Shown here one piece after another: positions 22,976 through 35,609 of a stretch of 64,000 nucleotides of DNA. How positions within the stretch are numbered: position 1 is the first letter of the stretch; each line of letters starts with the position of its first letter. The DNA comes from Archilochus colubris (lineage: Eukaryota; Chordata; Aves; Apodiformes; Trochilidae): assembly GCA_023079485.1 (NCBI GenBank), contig CM041083.1, positions 61,509,810-61,573,809 on the forward strand, given 5' to 3'. A program made the translations under genes and the position numbers. The notes under the pieces are model-generated. The model ran no database searches, was not told the origin of the DNA, and saw only the letters and a list, made by a program, of their open reading frames with translations.

Positions 22976-25521
22976 CAGCACAAATGGTGATATGTCAAGC
23001 ACAACCAAGAGAGTTGGTGACAGCAGATGACATTTCAGTGGTACTGTTTTGCTCCCTTTTAGCACCACATAATTTCTAAAGGATTTTAAGAGTTTCTCTG
23101 CATAAAATGAAAGAGCCAAAAACAGTTTAAGCTTCTGGGGGTTAAAAGTAGAAAGAGAAATCCTTCGATCTATCCTTAGCTGAAGACTGGGAAGTATTTT
23201 CCAGCGGAAGGCAATCTCATCCACTCGTTTGGGATCCAAACTCCATGTGACCCTACTTAGCCACAAGCAGAATGACATTTGTTGCAGCTAACATCATCAC
23301 TACATTGGGTTGGGCCAATGACACTAGAGGAGGATATTTTGACCTTTTAGTAGCATAAAGACAATCTATTTCTTCTTCCCTAGCACAAATTTAGCTTCAC
23401 TGCAAAGTAGGTAGTTTTTGCAGTTTTCAAATGCTTCTTTGCTCCTGTGTTGTTCTAATCAAACCAACAGTTCTGCTTTCATGCAATATCATACAAACCT
23501 TACCTAAAAGGAAAAATACATGTTGAGAAAAAGAATAAAATAAAAATTAAAAAACTGTCTAACTTACAGACTTTACTGAAGTGAGTTTTACAATCATCAC
23601 TACAAAAGAGCTTTCCCATATCTGTTTTCAGAATCTACTGTACTTTTCCTTGAGCTTTGATTTTTCACAATGCTGACAGCTTCCTTTGCTGTACTTTTAT
23701 CCTTTTGTCCTCTCCTTTCAGTATTACTCTCACATTACAGCTGTAATAGTTGCCATCAGTCAGACTGGTCCAGCTTTGGAAATTCCTATAATCCACTAGG
23801 CAGGATCTTATGTGTGAGCCCCACATCAAGAAGCAGTCTGAGCTCTTAGAGGGCTTTGAGACTTGCCTGGCTGATGAATGAGCAGCAGAGTCAATTGTGA
23901 AAAAGGTCTCAGGTAAAGAGTAAATGTAAGGTTGTTCACTTGCTGTTTTCACCAGCTATAATCAATAGACAGCTTCTTGGTGGATTCAAACCTGGGTCTC
24001 TCAGTGTGAATGTTTACATAAACCATCACTTGTTTTTCTCATTACAGTTACCACAATAATGTAAATTGCCATGTTGTAGAGGTAAATATATTAGAGGTTA
24101 TCATTAGTTAAAGTACTTGGAAGTACAGATTAAATTTGGTTTGTTAGCCTTCATTCTTTTCATTGCTTGGTGGTTGGGTTTTTTTATGGATAGAGATTAA
24201 AATCAGTGAGGAAAGGGGAGAAGGTTAATAACGTACTCTAGAATTCTTCCTTTGAAATTCTGGAGCTTCTTTTGCAATTAATATGGTAACTCAGAGGTCA
24301 GTTTTATTTTGATTGTTTTTTTCAACAGCTTTTTAGAGGTGGTAGCTTACCTCAGAACCTAGGTATAAAAGATGAATGGCTTAAAGAAGTAGCTGTGCAG
24401 GTTGAGCATATTCAAAACATAAATGTGCTTTCAAGCATATTTAGAAACCTAGTTCCTACTTAGGTAAGGGGAATGGGAAAAGATCTGGGCCTGTGGATAA
24501 CAGGTGGTTAATAAATGGGTGAAATTTGTACTGCATCTATCACTTGGTAAGGGCTGAACAAAGTCAAAGGAAAGAGCAGATTATCACAGCTCAGAGGGGA
24601 ACAGCCCAGTTTTAAGAAAACATATGAAAGAACTTCATACTGAAATAATTTACTTGTTATACCTCCAAGGCAGAATACCACAGCAATCTGCTCTTCCAAC
24701 AGCACTTATGAAGTTGGAGGAAGGTCGTGCACAAGATAAGTCCTGTGTTTCTTTCTTAGTCAATGTAAAATTTAAGAAATATCTGGGGAAAAAATAAAAG
24801 GCTCAGAAATTACTCTGTATTTACCAGCCTCTGTTGTAGTTCTGTGAAAATAAATGAACTAGTTAGCTGTAATTACTAATAGAGGAGTTAGTTTTCTCCT
24901 GACAAAACTGAGATGCCTGCTAGCCTGCAGAGCCCAAGCACAGAATCCAAATAGAAGGTAGCTGAGTAAATGGAGATGAGTGTTTGAAGAACCACAAAAT
25001 ACCTTGTCATATAGGAAGACTTTTCCCTGGAGTCTTCTTTTCAAGATACTTGAGGCCTTAAGAATGATGGCCTAGTTGCCATCATGAGCTTCAAATAAAA
25101 ACTGGGATTTTTATTCCTAAAAAATTCTAAAGAAATATCTTATAATGCCACCTGGGGACAGAACTACCCTTTAGTATTGCGTGCCTAAGCCTCTGTATAC
25201 ACAGAAGTACAGAGGAAATATTAACCTGAACACTGTGCTCAAATTTTGTTCTCAACATAAAAGTTAGGGATCAGAATGTACTGCAAGAAAAGACCAACAC
25301 TAACAAGTTTTACCTGTTCTTGAAGAATTTACTGGATTCCTCCACCCAAAGGTAATCTATTTGTTGTTGCTTAGCTGTCAGATCAATGGCTCTTGGCATC
25401 AGCAAAATCTGGTTTGAACTTGGCTTGAACAATCAGTCTTCCCTGGCATTGTCTAGAAGAGGAATGGGTAGATTAGCCTCACCTTTGCCATTCAAAAAAG
25501 CATAGGCTTGATCTTTCCCAT
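22976..25521. other. Intergenic DNA without recognised genes
   Basis: No exon, RNA gene or classifiable transposon is seen between the old CR1/minisatellite and the first ERVL-type LTR. Short ORFs have no family resemblance. Confidence 0.6.
25517..25521. repeat. Target-site duplication CCCAT (left) of ERVL LTR copy 1
   Basis: CCCAT abuts the LTR start and recurs at 26294-26298 immediately after the terminal CA, marking a complete single insertion. Confidence 0.9.
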
Positions 25522-26293
25522 TGTCCTGGTTTGGGCCAGGATAAAGGTGGTTTTCTGTTTCTGTACTTTTGCTTTTAGCTAAGTCCTTTGTAAGTAGCTG
25601 CACTTGTGAAACTAACAGCAAGTTTCTCAGTGTCTGTTTCTAGAATTGATAACACTTGATGTTTATAGTTACTGCTAGAGACTGGTATGCAGAGTCAAGG
25701 ACACTCATCAGCTCTGCATGAAAACATTTTACCGTCCAGGAGGATACAGAGGTCCCACCAGAGCCCTCCTTTAGGGAGGAACAGACGAGATAGATGCCAG
25801 AATTGACCAAACAGAGTATTCCATCCCATATACGTCACACTCAGTATATATTTGAGGGAATTCTGGATTTCCGGACTTCCTGACTTCCGGCTTCCTCCCT
25901 TGGCATCCTGGAAGGATCCGGTTCGTTCGTCTGCCTGTGCTCCTGATCCGTGCCAGCCCATATCTGTGTGTTCCTGCCTCCAGTTCCCGACTGCTGCCGA
26001 CTCCAGGAGTCCAGCCTGGACTTTCCCAGGGCTGCCCTACAGCCTCGGTGGTGACGTGAGAGTTATTGGGGGAGAGGGGGGAGGAATGTGGTTTCCATTT
26101 TCCTGTATATTTGTATATATTTAGTAATTTTTCCCTATTTACCATTACTGTTTCATTAAAGTTGTGTAGTTTAGTTTCCAACTCATAAGTCTCTCTCCCT
26201 TATTCTCTCTCCTTTCTTCATCGAGGGGAGAGAGAGATTAAAGAGAGCGTCTGTTATTCGGTTTAATTGCCGGGCCAGTGTTAAACCGTGACA
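25522..26293 (+). mobile_element. ERVL-type solo LTR, copy 1, with 5-bp TSD
   Basis: It begins TGTCCTGGTTTGGGCCAGGA and ends GCCAGTGTTAAACCGTGACA, that is TG...CA termini. It is flanked by the perfect 5-bp direct repeat CCCAT (25517-25521 and 26294-26298), the size expected for an ERVL insertion. Inside are the segment CAGAGTATTCCATCCCATA, a TATA-like CAGTATATATTT near 25840 and an ATTAAA near 26155. Termini and internal order resemble the abundant avian ERVL LTRs. No internal retroviral genes are present on either side, so it is a solo LTR. A second copy lies at 53013-53830. Confidence 0.92.
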
Positions 26294-29200
26294 CCCATCT
26301 ACCCTAAAAATATCCACCTCAGGTTACTCTCCAGTGATAATAATCCATGCAGCTTCCTCAGCAAAGTACTGATCTGGTAGTTTGCTGTTTAATACTTTCA
26401 AAAGCTTATTAACAAGACTATAGCTGCACCAAGTGGAGTTTTGCCAGTGTCTGCTAAGAGCCTGCATGCATGTGAAATGAATGTACAGGGCTCTGTGCCA
26501 CATTAAAAAAAAATAAATAAAAAGGGTCAAAGATACTACTAAAACTGTTCTTTAGAGAAATGGGAATAATCATAGCAACTCAGCGTTTTGGAACAGTTTA
26601 ATAGTTTAAAAACAAAAGAATCCCCATTCATGGCAGTACTCATCCCTGTGGAGCTGGAGGCAGTAATAGCAATATCAATCAAATCTTTTCATTAAAAAGT
26701 ACACAGTTATATGACCATATACTAACTTGAAAATTTGCAGTAGCTATATCTGTTTAAAAAAGGAGCTGCTCTTTACTGATGCCCTAATGCAGGAATGGAC
26801 ACCAGAAGCCTCATGAGCATAAAGAATACCTGGATGTGAGACCCCACATCACCTTCCCCTCTTTGCTGAAAGAAACAAGAAAGGGAAGGTCTGTGTGTCT
26901 TACACTTATACAGCAGGAATATTTTGACTAAAACAAGTTTTGATTTAGGTTTTTTTTTATAATATATAGTTTGTTCTTAGTATTTTAAAAAAAAGTATTT
27001 AAAAAAAGATTTTTGAAAAATATAAATAATCCATCCATACTACAGTTCAACATGCCTGAACTCAACTGTATAAACCAGCTTGATGTAGAGAGTCCTGCTG
27101 CCCAGATTCAGCCTAAGACTTAGATTAGGAAAATTACACCATTGCATCTCAGCCATGTGACTAAAGACCTGGATAAATTTTTGAAGAAATCAGAAAGGAT
27201 ATTGATAAATCTGTCATTTAGCACAATTTTCTTATAGTTCCGATGGACTGAATTCCAGTGATTTCTATCTCCCTGATCTGATTTTGGCCACTGAATACTA
27301 GAAGACACTTGCAAGAGACTGAATCTTATTTTTGATAGCTATTAAACAAACTTGATATCAAAGAGCATCAATGCTCTGAGCAGCACCACCTTAAATCATG
27401 AGCATTCAGACTGCTATAAGTGCAGCAGGTTCAGCAGTTTGTTGGCTGTTACTCCACCATCAAGGTTAAATAACAATCAACTTCCTTTTTTAAAAAAAAT
27501 TTATTACTTCTGACAGACATGTAGATTACATATATTCAGCACCTCCCACACATTTGTGTAAGAGCTTCCTCGTGAAATACATTAGCTTAAGGGCAGCCTA
27601 TTGCACAGAACGTTCATATCACTTAGATTGTTTCTAGGAAGGTGGGAAATCTATGCAGGCACACTGAATCCCAATGTGTCTCTCTATATAAAGGTTCTAT
27701 CTATATAAACTTCTGTGTATCAGTTACAAAAATAATGTCTGCAGGACTGGGGAGAAAAGTCAAGTATTGAAATTTAGAAAGGAAAAGAAGCAAAATTCCA
27801 TTTTTAAGCCTGTCTTCCCATGTTTGCACAATATGCACTATGTTGGAACAAAGAGGAAGAGTTTAATTTGGAAATTAGGGTACAATCTAGTCTAGTGTCA
27901 GTCTGGTGTCTACGTCCACAACAATTCACAGTACTTTATAAGTAATTCAGCCTGCATTGGCAAGAGTAGTTTTTGACCCTGGCTCACCACTCACAAACAT
28001 TCAATCTATTTGAAGTGCTTAGGTGCCAGCTGCATATTGGTAGCAGACTGCAGCTCTAAAAACTAGCACGCTTTCTTTTCCTCAGCAATATTAAAAATCA
28101 CACAAGACAATTACAGCAGTTCTGAAGATCAGGAAGAATGCTGAACCTGCCTAAGCCATTCTCTCATTTGAAAGTGACATACGAATTGCAATTTCATTTG
28201 GCTGGAGGCTTTAATTTATTGCATTTCAACATTATGCTGACATTGTAACTTCATTTCACACTGCACAGGCCCATCCCCTGCCAAGAGAGGGCAAGATGCA
28301 CAGATAAATGCTGAAGAGAATTTACACTTTGGCAACCCATCCCTGTAATGCTGGAAGGAGGTGTTTAGATGCCAAGTTTAGATATAAGGTTCTGCTACAT
28401 TTCAGATGTTGCCATTAAAACATGTCTGCAGTGCCTTTACAACCACAAAGTGAAGTCCCATGACAAAAAATTAACTGTACAAAATTTGAGAGACCCTGGC
28501 ATATTTACAATGTTACTTTTAAAGGCACTCTGCATGGACAAGAGCAGCAGTGACCCATCTACCTACCAGCTCCACCAGTCCACCTCGCACCTAAAAAAAT
28601 AGAAACATAAAAAAACAACAAGGCTCCTTTTCTAACATTGCAAAGGAGAAATAGAAGCTTAAAGAGCTCAGATAAACCAGGACAGCCGGTTTTCCTAGCC
28701 TGGTTTGGCAAGGAGCTCCTTGTTAGGGACAAAACCTTTGTATTTCAGAATAACCTTCTCTTAATTATAATAATAATAATTCATGAAAACATAACCTTCC
28801 AAAATCTATTTCTGCCAGAATCAGGAAAACCACAGAATAAAATAGATTATTTCAACATGCCTTAGAAGCTTCTGCTCACCTGGGCCAGTTTTGAACATTT
28901 CCAGAGGGAAAAGCTTTTATGTTGGCTGCACTAGAGATGTGTCAGCCTGTCAGAGCAGCCCTCTTGCTCTCCCCACAGCTCACAGCAGTCTCTCGGCAAG
29001 GTGTGAGTGTGTATGTGTGTGTGCAGGTGTGCAGCACACGTGTGTGTTTGGTGAGGAGGATGCCTAAAAGCAGCACTGTCCTTGAACACAGCCTCGATAC
29101 AGAAATCTGCACCCAGGTTGTCAGGGAACCAGCAGTGTGGCATTTCTCTACCCACAAAGGTGACAGCCTGCCAGTGATGCCACTGTGCTGTTCTCCCCTG

Positions 29201-32200
29201 GGAACTCATGGCCAGGCAGGTCTGCCTGCCAGGAAGGACAAAATCCAAATGTGGAGGGGGGGGGTTATGAACTGTCTGGAGACATTGACTGCAGACTGGT
29301 CACAATTTTGTGATTCTGTGTCTGGAGACACTGCCTGCAGACTGGTCTCAATTCACACTCAGAGCTCTTATGGCCTTGCACAAATGTAGCTCCTTTAATG
29401 ACTATACTAAAAGCATCTTCTTAGCATTCCAGAAAACTTCATTTCTAGCTTGCCTGGAATGAAAGAAGACAGACTAATTAAAATGACCGGATTTTCAGAG
29501 CAGTTTTACAACTCTTCAGAAATTACTTTGCAGGAGCTGAGGCCTGCTCAGATTTCTTCAGAGGATAATACGTTTCCTTTCACAGGGAAAGCTGACCTTG
29601 AAGTTTATGTTAATAAAATCATTCCTCACGCTTTCTTTTTTACCTGTGCTGTATATTCCTTTCCAGTTCTAAACTAAAAAGGCAAAGGAAGAAATTGCTC
29701 CATCGAGACCTTTAGCATATCCAGATATGTAGCCATCCAAGAAGTTTGAACTGTATTAATTTCAGTGGCCTAACTGCTTCCTTGTTAGTCTCAGTATGGT
29801 ATCAGAATTGGCCAAGTCAAATGCAGCTCATTTTCATCCTTTCACATAGATCAAGCAGTGGAACCTTGAGCTACACACAAAACAAAAACTTGCTAAGATA
29901 AAGGGGATGGATGAAATGAAACAGGCTGGATGAAAAACAAGTTAATCATTTATATAATAAAATATGTATTGCAGTTTGTAGGGTTTCGTACAATCTATAC
30001 TAGAATACTTAAACTGAAATAATCTCTGGAGATAACCACTTATTTTCAGCACAAGTGGCAAGGTTCAAAAAGATCACAGGATGGTAAGCATGATGCTTGT
30101 CATTAGAGAAAGAAAAAGGCCAGGAATTTATAGACTAGTCACACCAACCTGATCTCTGTTTTGAAATATGAAGTTCCTTTCCAGTCATAAATAAGGACAG
30201 ACACTGAGAGTGACTAATACTTTGCCTTGCTAAAGATTTACTGTGTGATCTTGCCAGGGCTTCTGTTACACAAATTGAAAAAATGCTTCTCCCATGGAAA
30301 TTAATCTGAAGCAAAGGCAAAGACTCCCTGATTTGCCATCACCACTACATCTTCACACAAGCTCAACAAGAAGAGACCAACATCAAGCAAAGAGCTGTCC
30401 TGTGATTTAAGGTGAGATTTAATTGACTTTGAATTGAACTGAAAGAGAAAAAACAAATGGATGAAACAAAAGAGAGATTACCTCAAGGTATTAAAAACCA
30501 TTGGTTAATTGTACTTTGAATCCCTTTGTAAAGAACACCTCTCCAGTCTGATCCGGTTGACAAGTTTTCAGTTGGTTGTAAATTGCAGGTATTTGCAATG
30601 CTTCCCTATGGAGGTTTGTCAACATATGATAATTCAGCAGTTTTATGGAGCAGTTAGAAGCCTGAAACTTTCATTGAAGGATGTTTACTGCAGACAACAA
30701 AGTGAAGACAGGGAGCCACAACAGCATCAGACAGGAGAGGGAAATCCTGTATTTCAATGACACCATTGCTGGCTCAGAATATGGTTTTGCAATAGTTTCA
30801 ACCAGTTTAAATAATTGCTATTTCTTCCCTCGTGATTGCGCTCTCCCATTGACTTCTCTGACACTTATTTGACGCTTTCTCTGTTTCTCACATTCTTTGC
30901 TGTGGTTCCTTTGAGGCTGTGTAGCTCTCCAGACAGCTTGCCTGGGTCTCAGGCACGTGTGGCATTAGGCAAGGCAGGCACACATGGCCAGGGCCAGGCT
31001 GAGCCTCTGCCTGCAGGCACGCTGGTGACACCTGGCATGTCACCAACCTTGGCTGTGGCTCTGACACACATGACCTGATGGGCACCTTCTTCGTCAGAGG
31101 AAGGGGACTCTCGTAGCAGTCCTCAAGAGAAATGAAGACCACAGTGACAGCAACTGTGTCTCTTATTTTTCCTCTTTCTTGCTATTATTTCATGCAACTG
31201 ATTTATAAGTACCTTCCAGTAAGGTCCCTGAGTATTGTCACAGGTCTCCAGCCAATCTCATTGCTACCAGTTTGTGGTGCCATGCCTGCAGGTCAGGGAT
31301 TTCAAGAAACAAGAGAATGAGCCAAGTCCCATGAAATGAAGAGTTATCTGATCAGAACACAAGCACTCCAGGAAAATAATAATCCCAGTGTTTGCATATA
31401 TGCCTGTCATACCTTGCCATCACACTCTGTTCATCTGGTATACCAGGAAAGTGGGTCATAACCTTGTATGTTAGAGTCTGAAAAGGGCTTTCCTTACCTC
31501 TGCAGAGGAAGAGGAGACGAGAGGAGTCATCCTTTTCAAGCCTCCTCCAGCTAGAAGCTGTTTGACTCAGGTCCCAGACCTGTAATTCCTCCCTAGGGAG
31601 TTGAGAAAAACCAGAAGCCTTGCTGTTTGCATTGTCCTGTGATCATGGATGATGATAATTGCCTCAAAAGTAATTAATTTCAGGAAGCATTCTCATAAAT
31701 TGCCCGCTGACTCAGGAACACAACCACTAAACAAGCCATAAAGATACATATCATAGACCATTATTTTATGAATCTTGGAAGAGCTGCAGTAGCATGTATT
31801 ACATGCAAACCACAAACTTAAGCTATTTGAATATTACCTGGTAATTAAATAACCTGGTTCCCAAACATTGGCCACAACAAGTTCCTCCTTGAGGATTAAC
31901 AGAGGCCTTGCATGGTGGCAAGTTGTAGCATCTGACCTCCAAGAGGCTACAGCAGCTAAGCCACAGGTGGGTCGTGCACTGGCAGTCCCTGGTTGAAGCA
32001 GTCATCCCAGTAGAGCCAACAGGATTTAGGAAAGGAGCTAATTGAGTATTTTAGGACTGAGCAAAGTGGAGGTGCCCTAGCAAAAAGCTGACCTTGTCAA
32101 GGAGGAGCCTTGTTAGCTACTGCCAGGACTCACTAGGATAATTTCCTTGGAGAATGAGGGACCAAGTTTTGGATCTTTATTATAAAAAAAGGTTGTGTAA

Positions 32201-34704
32201 CAGTGTTTCCTCCTCCCCTGTACTCACCAATCAGGAAAAAAGCTACAGTTCTGGTGCCCAAACTACCAAAGTACCACTAACTAGTGCTGGCACACTTCCC
32301 TTGTGTCCCTTCAGTCTTCTTAAACAAGCCTAAGAGGAAACAGAAAAAGCACCTCTAGGGTGCCCCAGCTGTGCAGGTTTCAGCCATTTGAGGGATGTGA
32401 ATGGGAACAGAGGGTGCAGGTCTCCAAGTCCTACTGCTCAGGAAGGAGCACACCTTGCCCCACAGCCACCTGAGCAGAGAGGGGTTAAGAGCTCAGGGTG
32501 GGGTCATATTTACACCTCAGTTCTGTGCCAGAGGCACCGAGAGTTGTCTGACATGGTTTTGCTCCCAAGTCCTTTGTCTGTAGCTGTGATTTAGCACTGT
32601 GGAGCACAGCATATCTACACTTGGCGAGCAATACCCTGATTGCTTGTAAGAATAAAAGGCTGTTGGAGCTATTTCATGTACAAGCTGGCCAGCTGAACTC
32701 TAAACAGGAAAGCCGCACCCACCCTCATTTTCATTTTAAATGGGCTTACTCGGGTTTTTTTTTCACATTCAGCTTCCACTGAAAGTCTCTCCTGTGCTTT
32801 ACCGCCGCCACAGCTTAGGTATGAGAAACCAAGGCATCCCTGTGAATTCCCAGCTCTGAAGGAAATCCCCCATGGCAGGGGGAGAGCACTGCCTCCTCCC
32901 TCCAGCCCCAGCCCATGGCCTTCACTGCTGTGGGGACCGACCCTCTGGGTTTGCTGGAAGCCATCCCAGCGAAGCAGCAAGGGGAAGGCGTTGCCCTCCA
33001 TTCCCTACGGAAGGGCCAGCAGGGTGTGTGTGCAGTGACTCACCTGGCACTGTCCCCACTGCCACACCTGGCAGGCTGAGGGCTTATCAGGAGGGGCAAT
33101 AATTTATAGTGGAGGCATTGATGAAAGAATCCATGCTCTAATTGCTGGGGTCTCTCTCCCCAGCACTCCTGTCGCAAGGAAGGCACAATTCCAAGGGCTG
33201 CTCCACTCTCCTGAGGCTCAGGATCACACTGCACAGGACAGGAGTTCCAGCCAAGGGACAAAAGAGGCAGCCCCAAATCAGCCCAAGCTGCAGCCCCACC
33301 TCCCCAGCACACCAGACAGAGTGGGAAGAGTGGTTCCCCTCCTCTCCTCTCCTATGCACCAGTTTTAGCACAGTGTGGTCAGTACTCCCAGCTCAGCTCA
33401 GCTCAGCTCTGCATAATTTTTCCAACTTGCAGAGCACACAGTCTGGCGCTGCCCCTGCAGAGCAGACCCCCAGTAATATCAGCCCACTTGACCTGGAAGG
33501 GAAAGAATGGTGATATCTCACAAAGCTCAAATCTCAGTAAGAAAATACCATCTCAGAAACCCTGAGAAATCAAAGTTTTCAATAAAGTTTTGCAAGAAAA
33601 GAAAAAATATCACATAGGGAGGAGGGCATGTGTGTGTGTGTTATATTTTTGATTTTTTTAAAAAAGGGACCAGAGATGCACAAAAGTCCCCAGTGACCTC
33701 AGAGCTAACACGCCCAGGGATGGGAGGGCCCAATTATAACTCTGTGGCTCATGAAGCCTAGAAGCCCACAGAGCAAATAGCAGTGTGTCCCTCCTCAATG
33801 CAGTGTGATAGGACCAACCCATTCCTCTTTCACAGGTGGTGCAATAAATATTGAGACCCAAACAGGAGGGACAAGATAGTCCAGGTCCTGTCTCAGTGAG
33901 CTTCCTCTTGAAGGTGTAACATAGCACTGCCTGGAGCAATTTGCCAGGAGCAATTAACCAGAATTCCTGTGCTGCTGAACAGCAGATTTCCAGAGGTAAC
34001 ACCTTCCTTCTCATTAAATTCTTTGGTTAAAAAAGTAGCACTAATACCACCCTTCCTTGAATAGCCACAAAGGGCAGTTTTTATTGCTATGAGCTGGACC
34101 TGCAAGAGGTTTGACATCAAGGTTAATAGCCTTGACATAACAGAATTCAATTTAAAAAGTATTTAGGGTGTGGATGTAATTGATATTTAGGAAACAAAAG
34201 CCTGACAAGCTACCACGGAGCAAAGTAGGTGTATTGTTTTGGGGTCTCATACAGGCTCTGATACTGATAAGAAAGTGTCCAAGTAAAACAAGAGGAATTA
34301 TGACAAAAAAATCAATATTTACAAATGAAAAGTTAAGAACCTCTGTCTGCAGTTTCATGTGCAATTACACCTCTTCCCTCTGTGAAAACTATCATTACAA
34401 TAAGAGAAAAAGGAAAAAATACATTCATTCTAATGGGATAAGCACATCTTAACTGAATACCTCTTATCCCTTACCATTATATAGCAGCTTTGATAGCTGA
34501 AAGTTGTCTGTGACAGTCTTATGGTCCTTTCAGATGGTATTGAGCGCTTGAGACTTTGTGGGAAAAGGAAAAAAATTTGGGGGGCCAGAGATGTTGCTGT
34601 CAGAATGTTCTCCTTTTTCTGACAAAACAAGCATGTACAAATGAGGAGAGGAAGGAATTAAGCCAGAAAAATGTACTTTTGACCCTAGCACTTCATTCAG
34701 CTTG
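26294..34704. other. Intergenic DNA without recognised genes
   Basis: No gene recognised. Contents seen are AT-rich runs near 26940-27030, a GT-rich patch at 28982-29045, a 46-bp-period duplication at 29274-29353, pyrimidine-rich and CTCAG repeats at 33340-33406, and locally GC-richer DNA at 32860-33320. The stretch 28110-28290 has the even, homeobox-site-like composition typical of a conserved non-coding element, but this cannot be shown without an alignment. Confidence 0.55.
29274..29353. repeat. Short tandem duplication, period 46 bp
   Basis: GTCTGGAGACATTGACTGCA with GACTGGTCACAATT at 29274-29307 is repeated at 29320-29353 with three substitutions. The unit is not a family I recognise. 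Confidence 0.85.
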
Positions 34705-35609
34705 TAATATTGGCAGTGGCATTGAGTGCATCCTCAGCAAGTTTGCTGATACCACCAAGCTGTGCGGTGTGGCTGACACACTGGAGGGAAGTGATGCCAT
34801 CCAGAGGCACCTTGACAGGCTGGAGAGGTGGGCCCATGCCAACCTCATAATGTTGAACAAGGCCAAGTGCAAGGTCCTGCACCTGGATTGGAGCAATCCC
34901 AAGCACAATTACAGGCTATGCAGAGAATGGACTGAGAACAGCCCTGAGGAAAAGGACTTGGGCATGCTGGTTGATGAGAAGCACAACATGAGCAGGCAAT
35001 GTGTGCTTGCAGCCCTGAAAGCCAACCATATCCTTGGCTGCATCAAAAGGAACATGGCCAACACATCAAGGGAGGTGATTCTCCCCTTCTATTCCACTCT
35101 CATGAGACCCCACCTGGAGTACTGTGTCCGGTTCTGGACAACTGCAGGAAGGACATGGAGCTCTTGGAGATAGTCCAGAGGAGGGCCATGAAGATGATCT
35201 GAGGGATGGGGCACCTCTCCTATGAAGACAGGCTGAGAGAGTTGGGGTTGTTCAGTTGGAAGAAGAGAAGGCTCCAGGAAGACCTTATAGAAACCTTTCA
35301 GTACCTGAAGGGGCTATGGTAAAGCTGGGGAGGGACTTTTTAGAGGGGCATGGTTTTAAGGTGGAAGAGCGTAGATTTAGGTTAGATATTAAGAAGAAAT
35401 TATTTGCTGTAAGAGTGATGAGACACTGGAAGAGGTTTCTCGCAGAAGTTGTAAATACCTGTCTCTCTCTGGAACCGTTCAGGCCAGGTTGGATGAGGTT
35501 TTGAGTAATGTGGTCCAGTGGGAGGTGCCCCTGGCCCATGGTAGGGGGGGCGTTGAACTAGATGATCATTAAGATCCCTTTGAACCCAAACTATTCTGTT
35601 ATTTTATGG
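34705..35609 (+). mobile_element. CR1 LINE, ~0.9 kb 3' part incl. end of ORF2 reverse transcriptase
   Basis: It translates to the C-terminal part of the CR1 ORF2 polymerase (SKFADTTKL, DAIQRHLDRLERWAHANL, NKAKCKVLHL, KKDLGMLVDEK-like order) in a frame open from 34556 to 35173, then stops. The 3' region has the CR1 landmarks and ends GGTCCAGTGGGAGGTGCCCC, ATGATCATTAAGATCCCTTT, CCAAACTATTCTG. The usual F-A-D-D catalytic motif reads FADT here, and a stop interrupts the frame after TWSSWR. It is a dead, 5'-truncated copy and the longest CR1 in the window. Confidence 0.95.

Noticed and set aside
23968..23995. tRNA-like T-arm words (GATTCAAACCTGGGTC)
   Set aside because: No matching acceptor, D or anticodon arms found around it.
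25771..26181. Minus-strand ORF (136 codons) and a similar one at 53203-53634
   Set aside because: Both lie inside the ERVL-type LTR and are its antisense. Shared sequence is explained by the repeat.
28919..29389. 156-codon ORF in intergenic DNA
   Set aside because: Runs through a GT-rich repeat and a short duplication, with many Cys/Val residues from the repeat. No homology recognised.
32860..33320. GC-richer stretch as a possible CpG island or promoter
   Set aside because: G+C is raised, but CpG dinucleotides are few and no gene start is near.
34556..35173. 205-codon ORF as a host gene
   Set aside because: Its translation is the CR1 ORF2 end, so it is listed as a mobile element.
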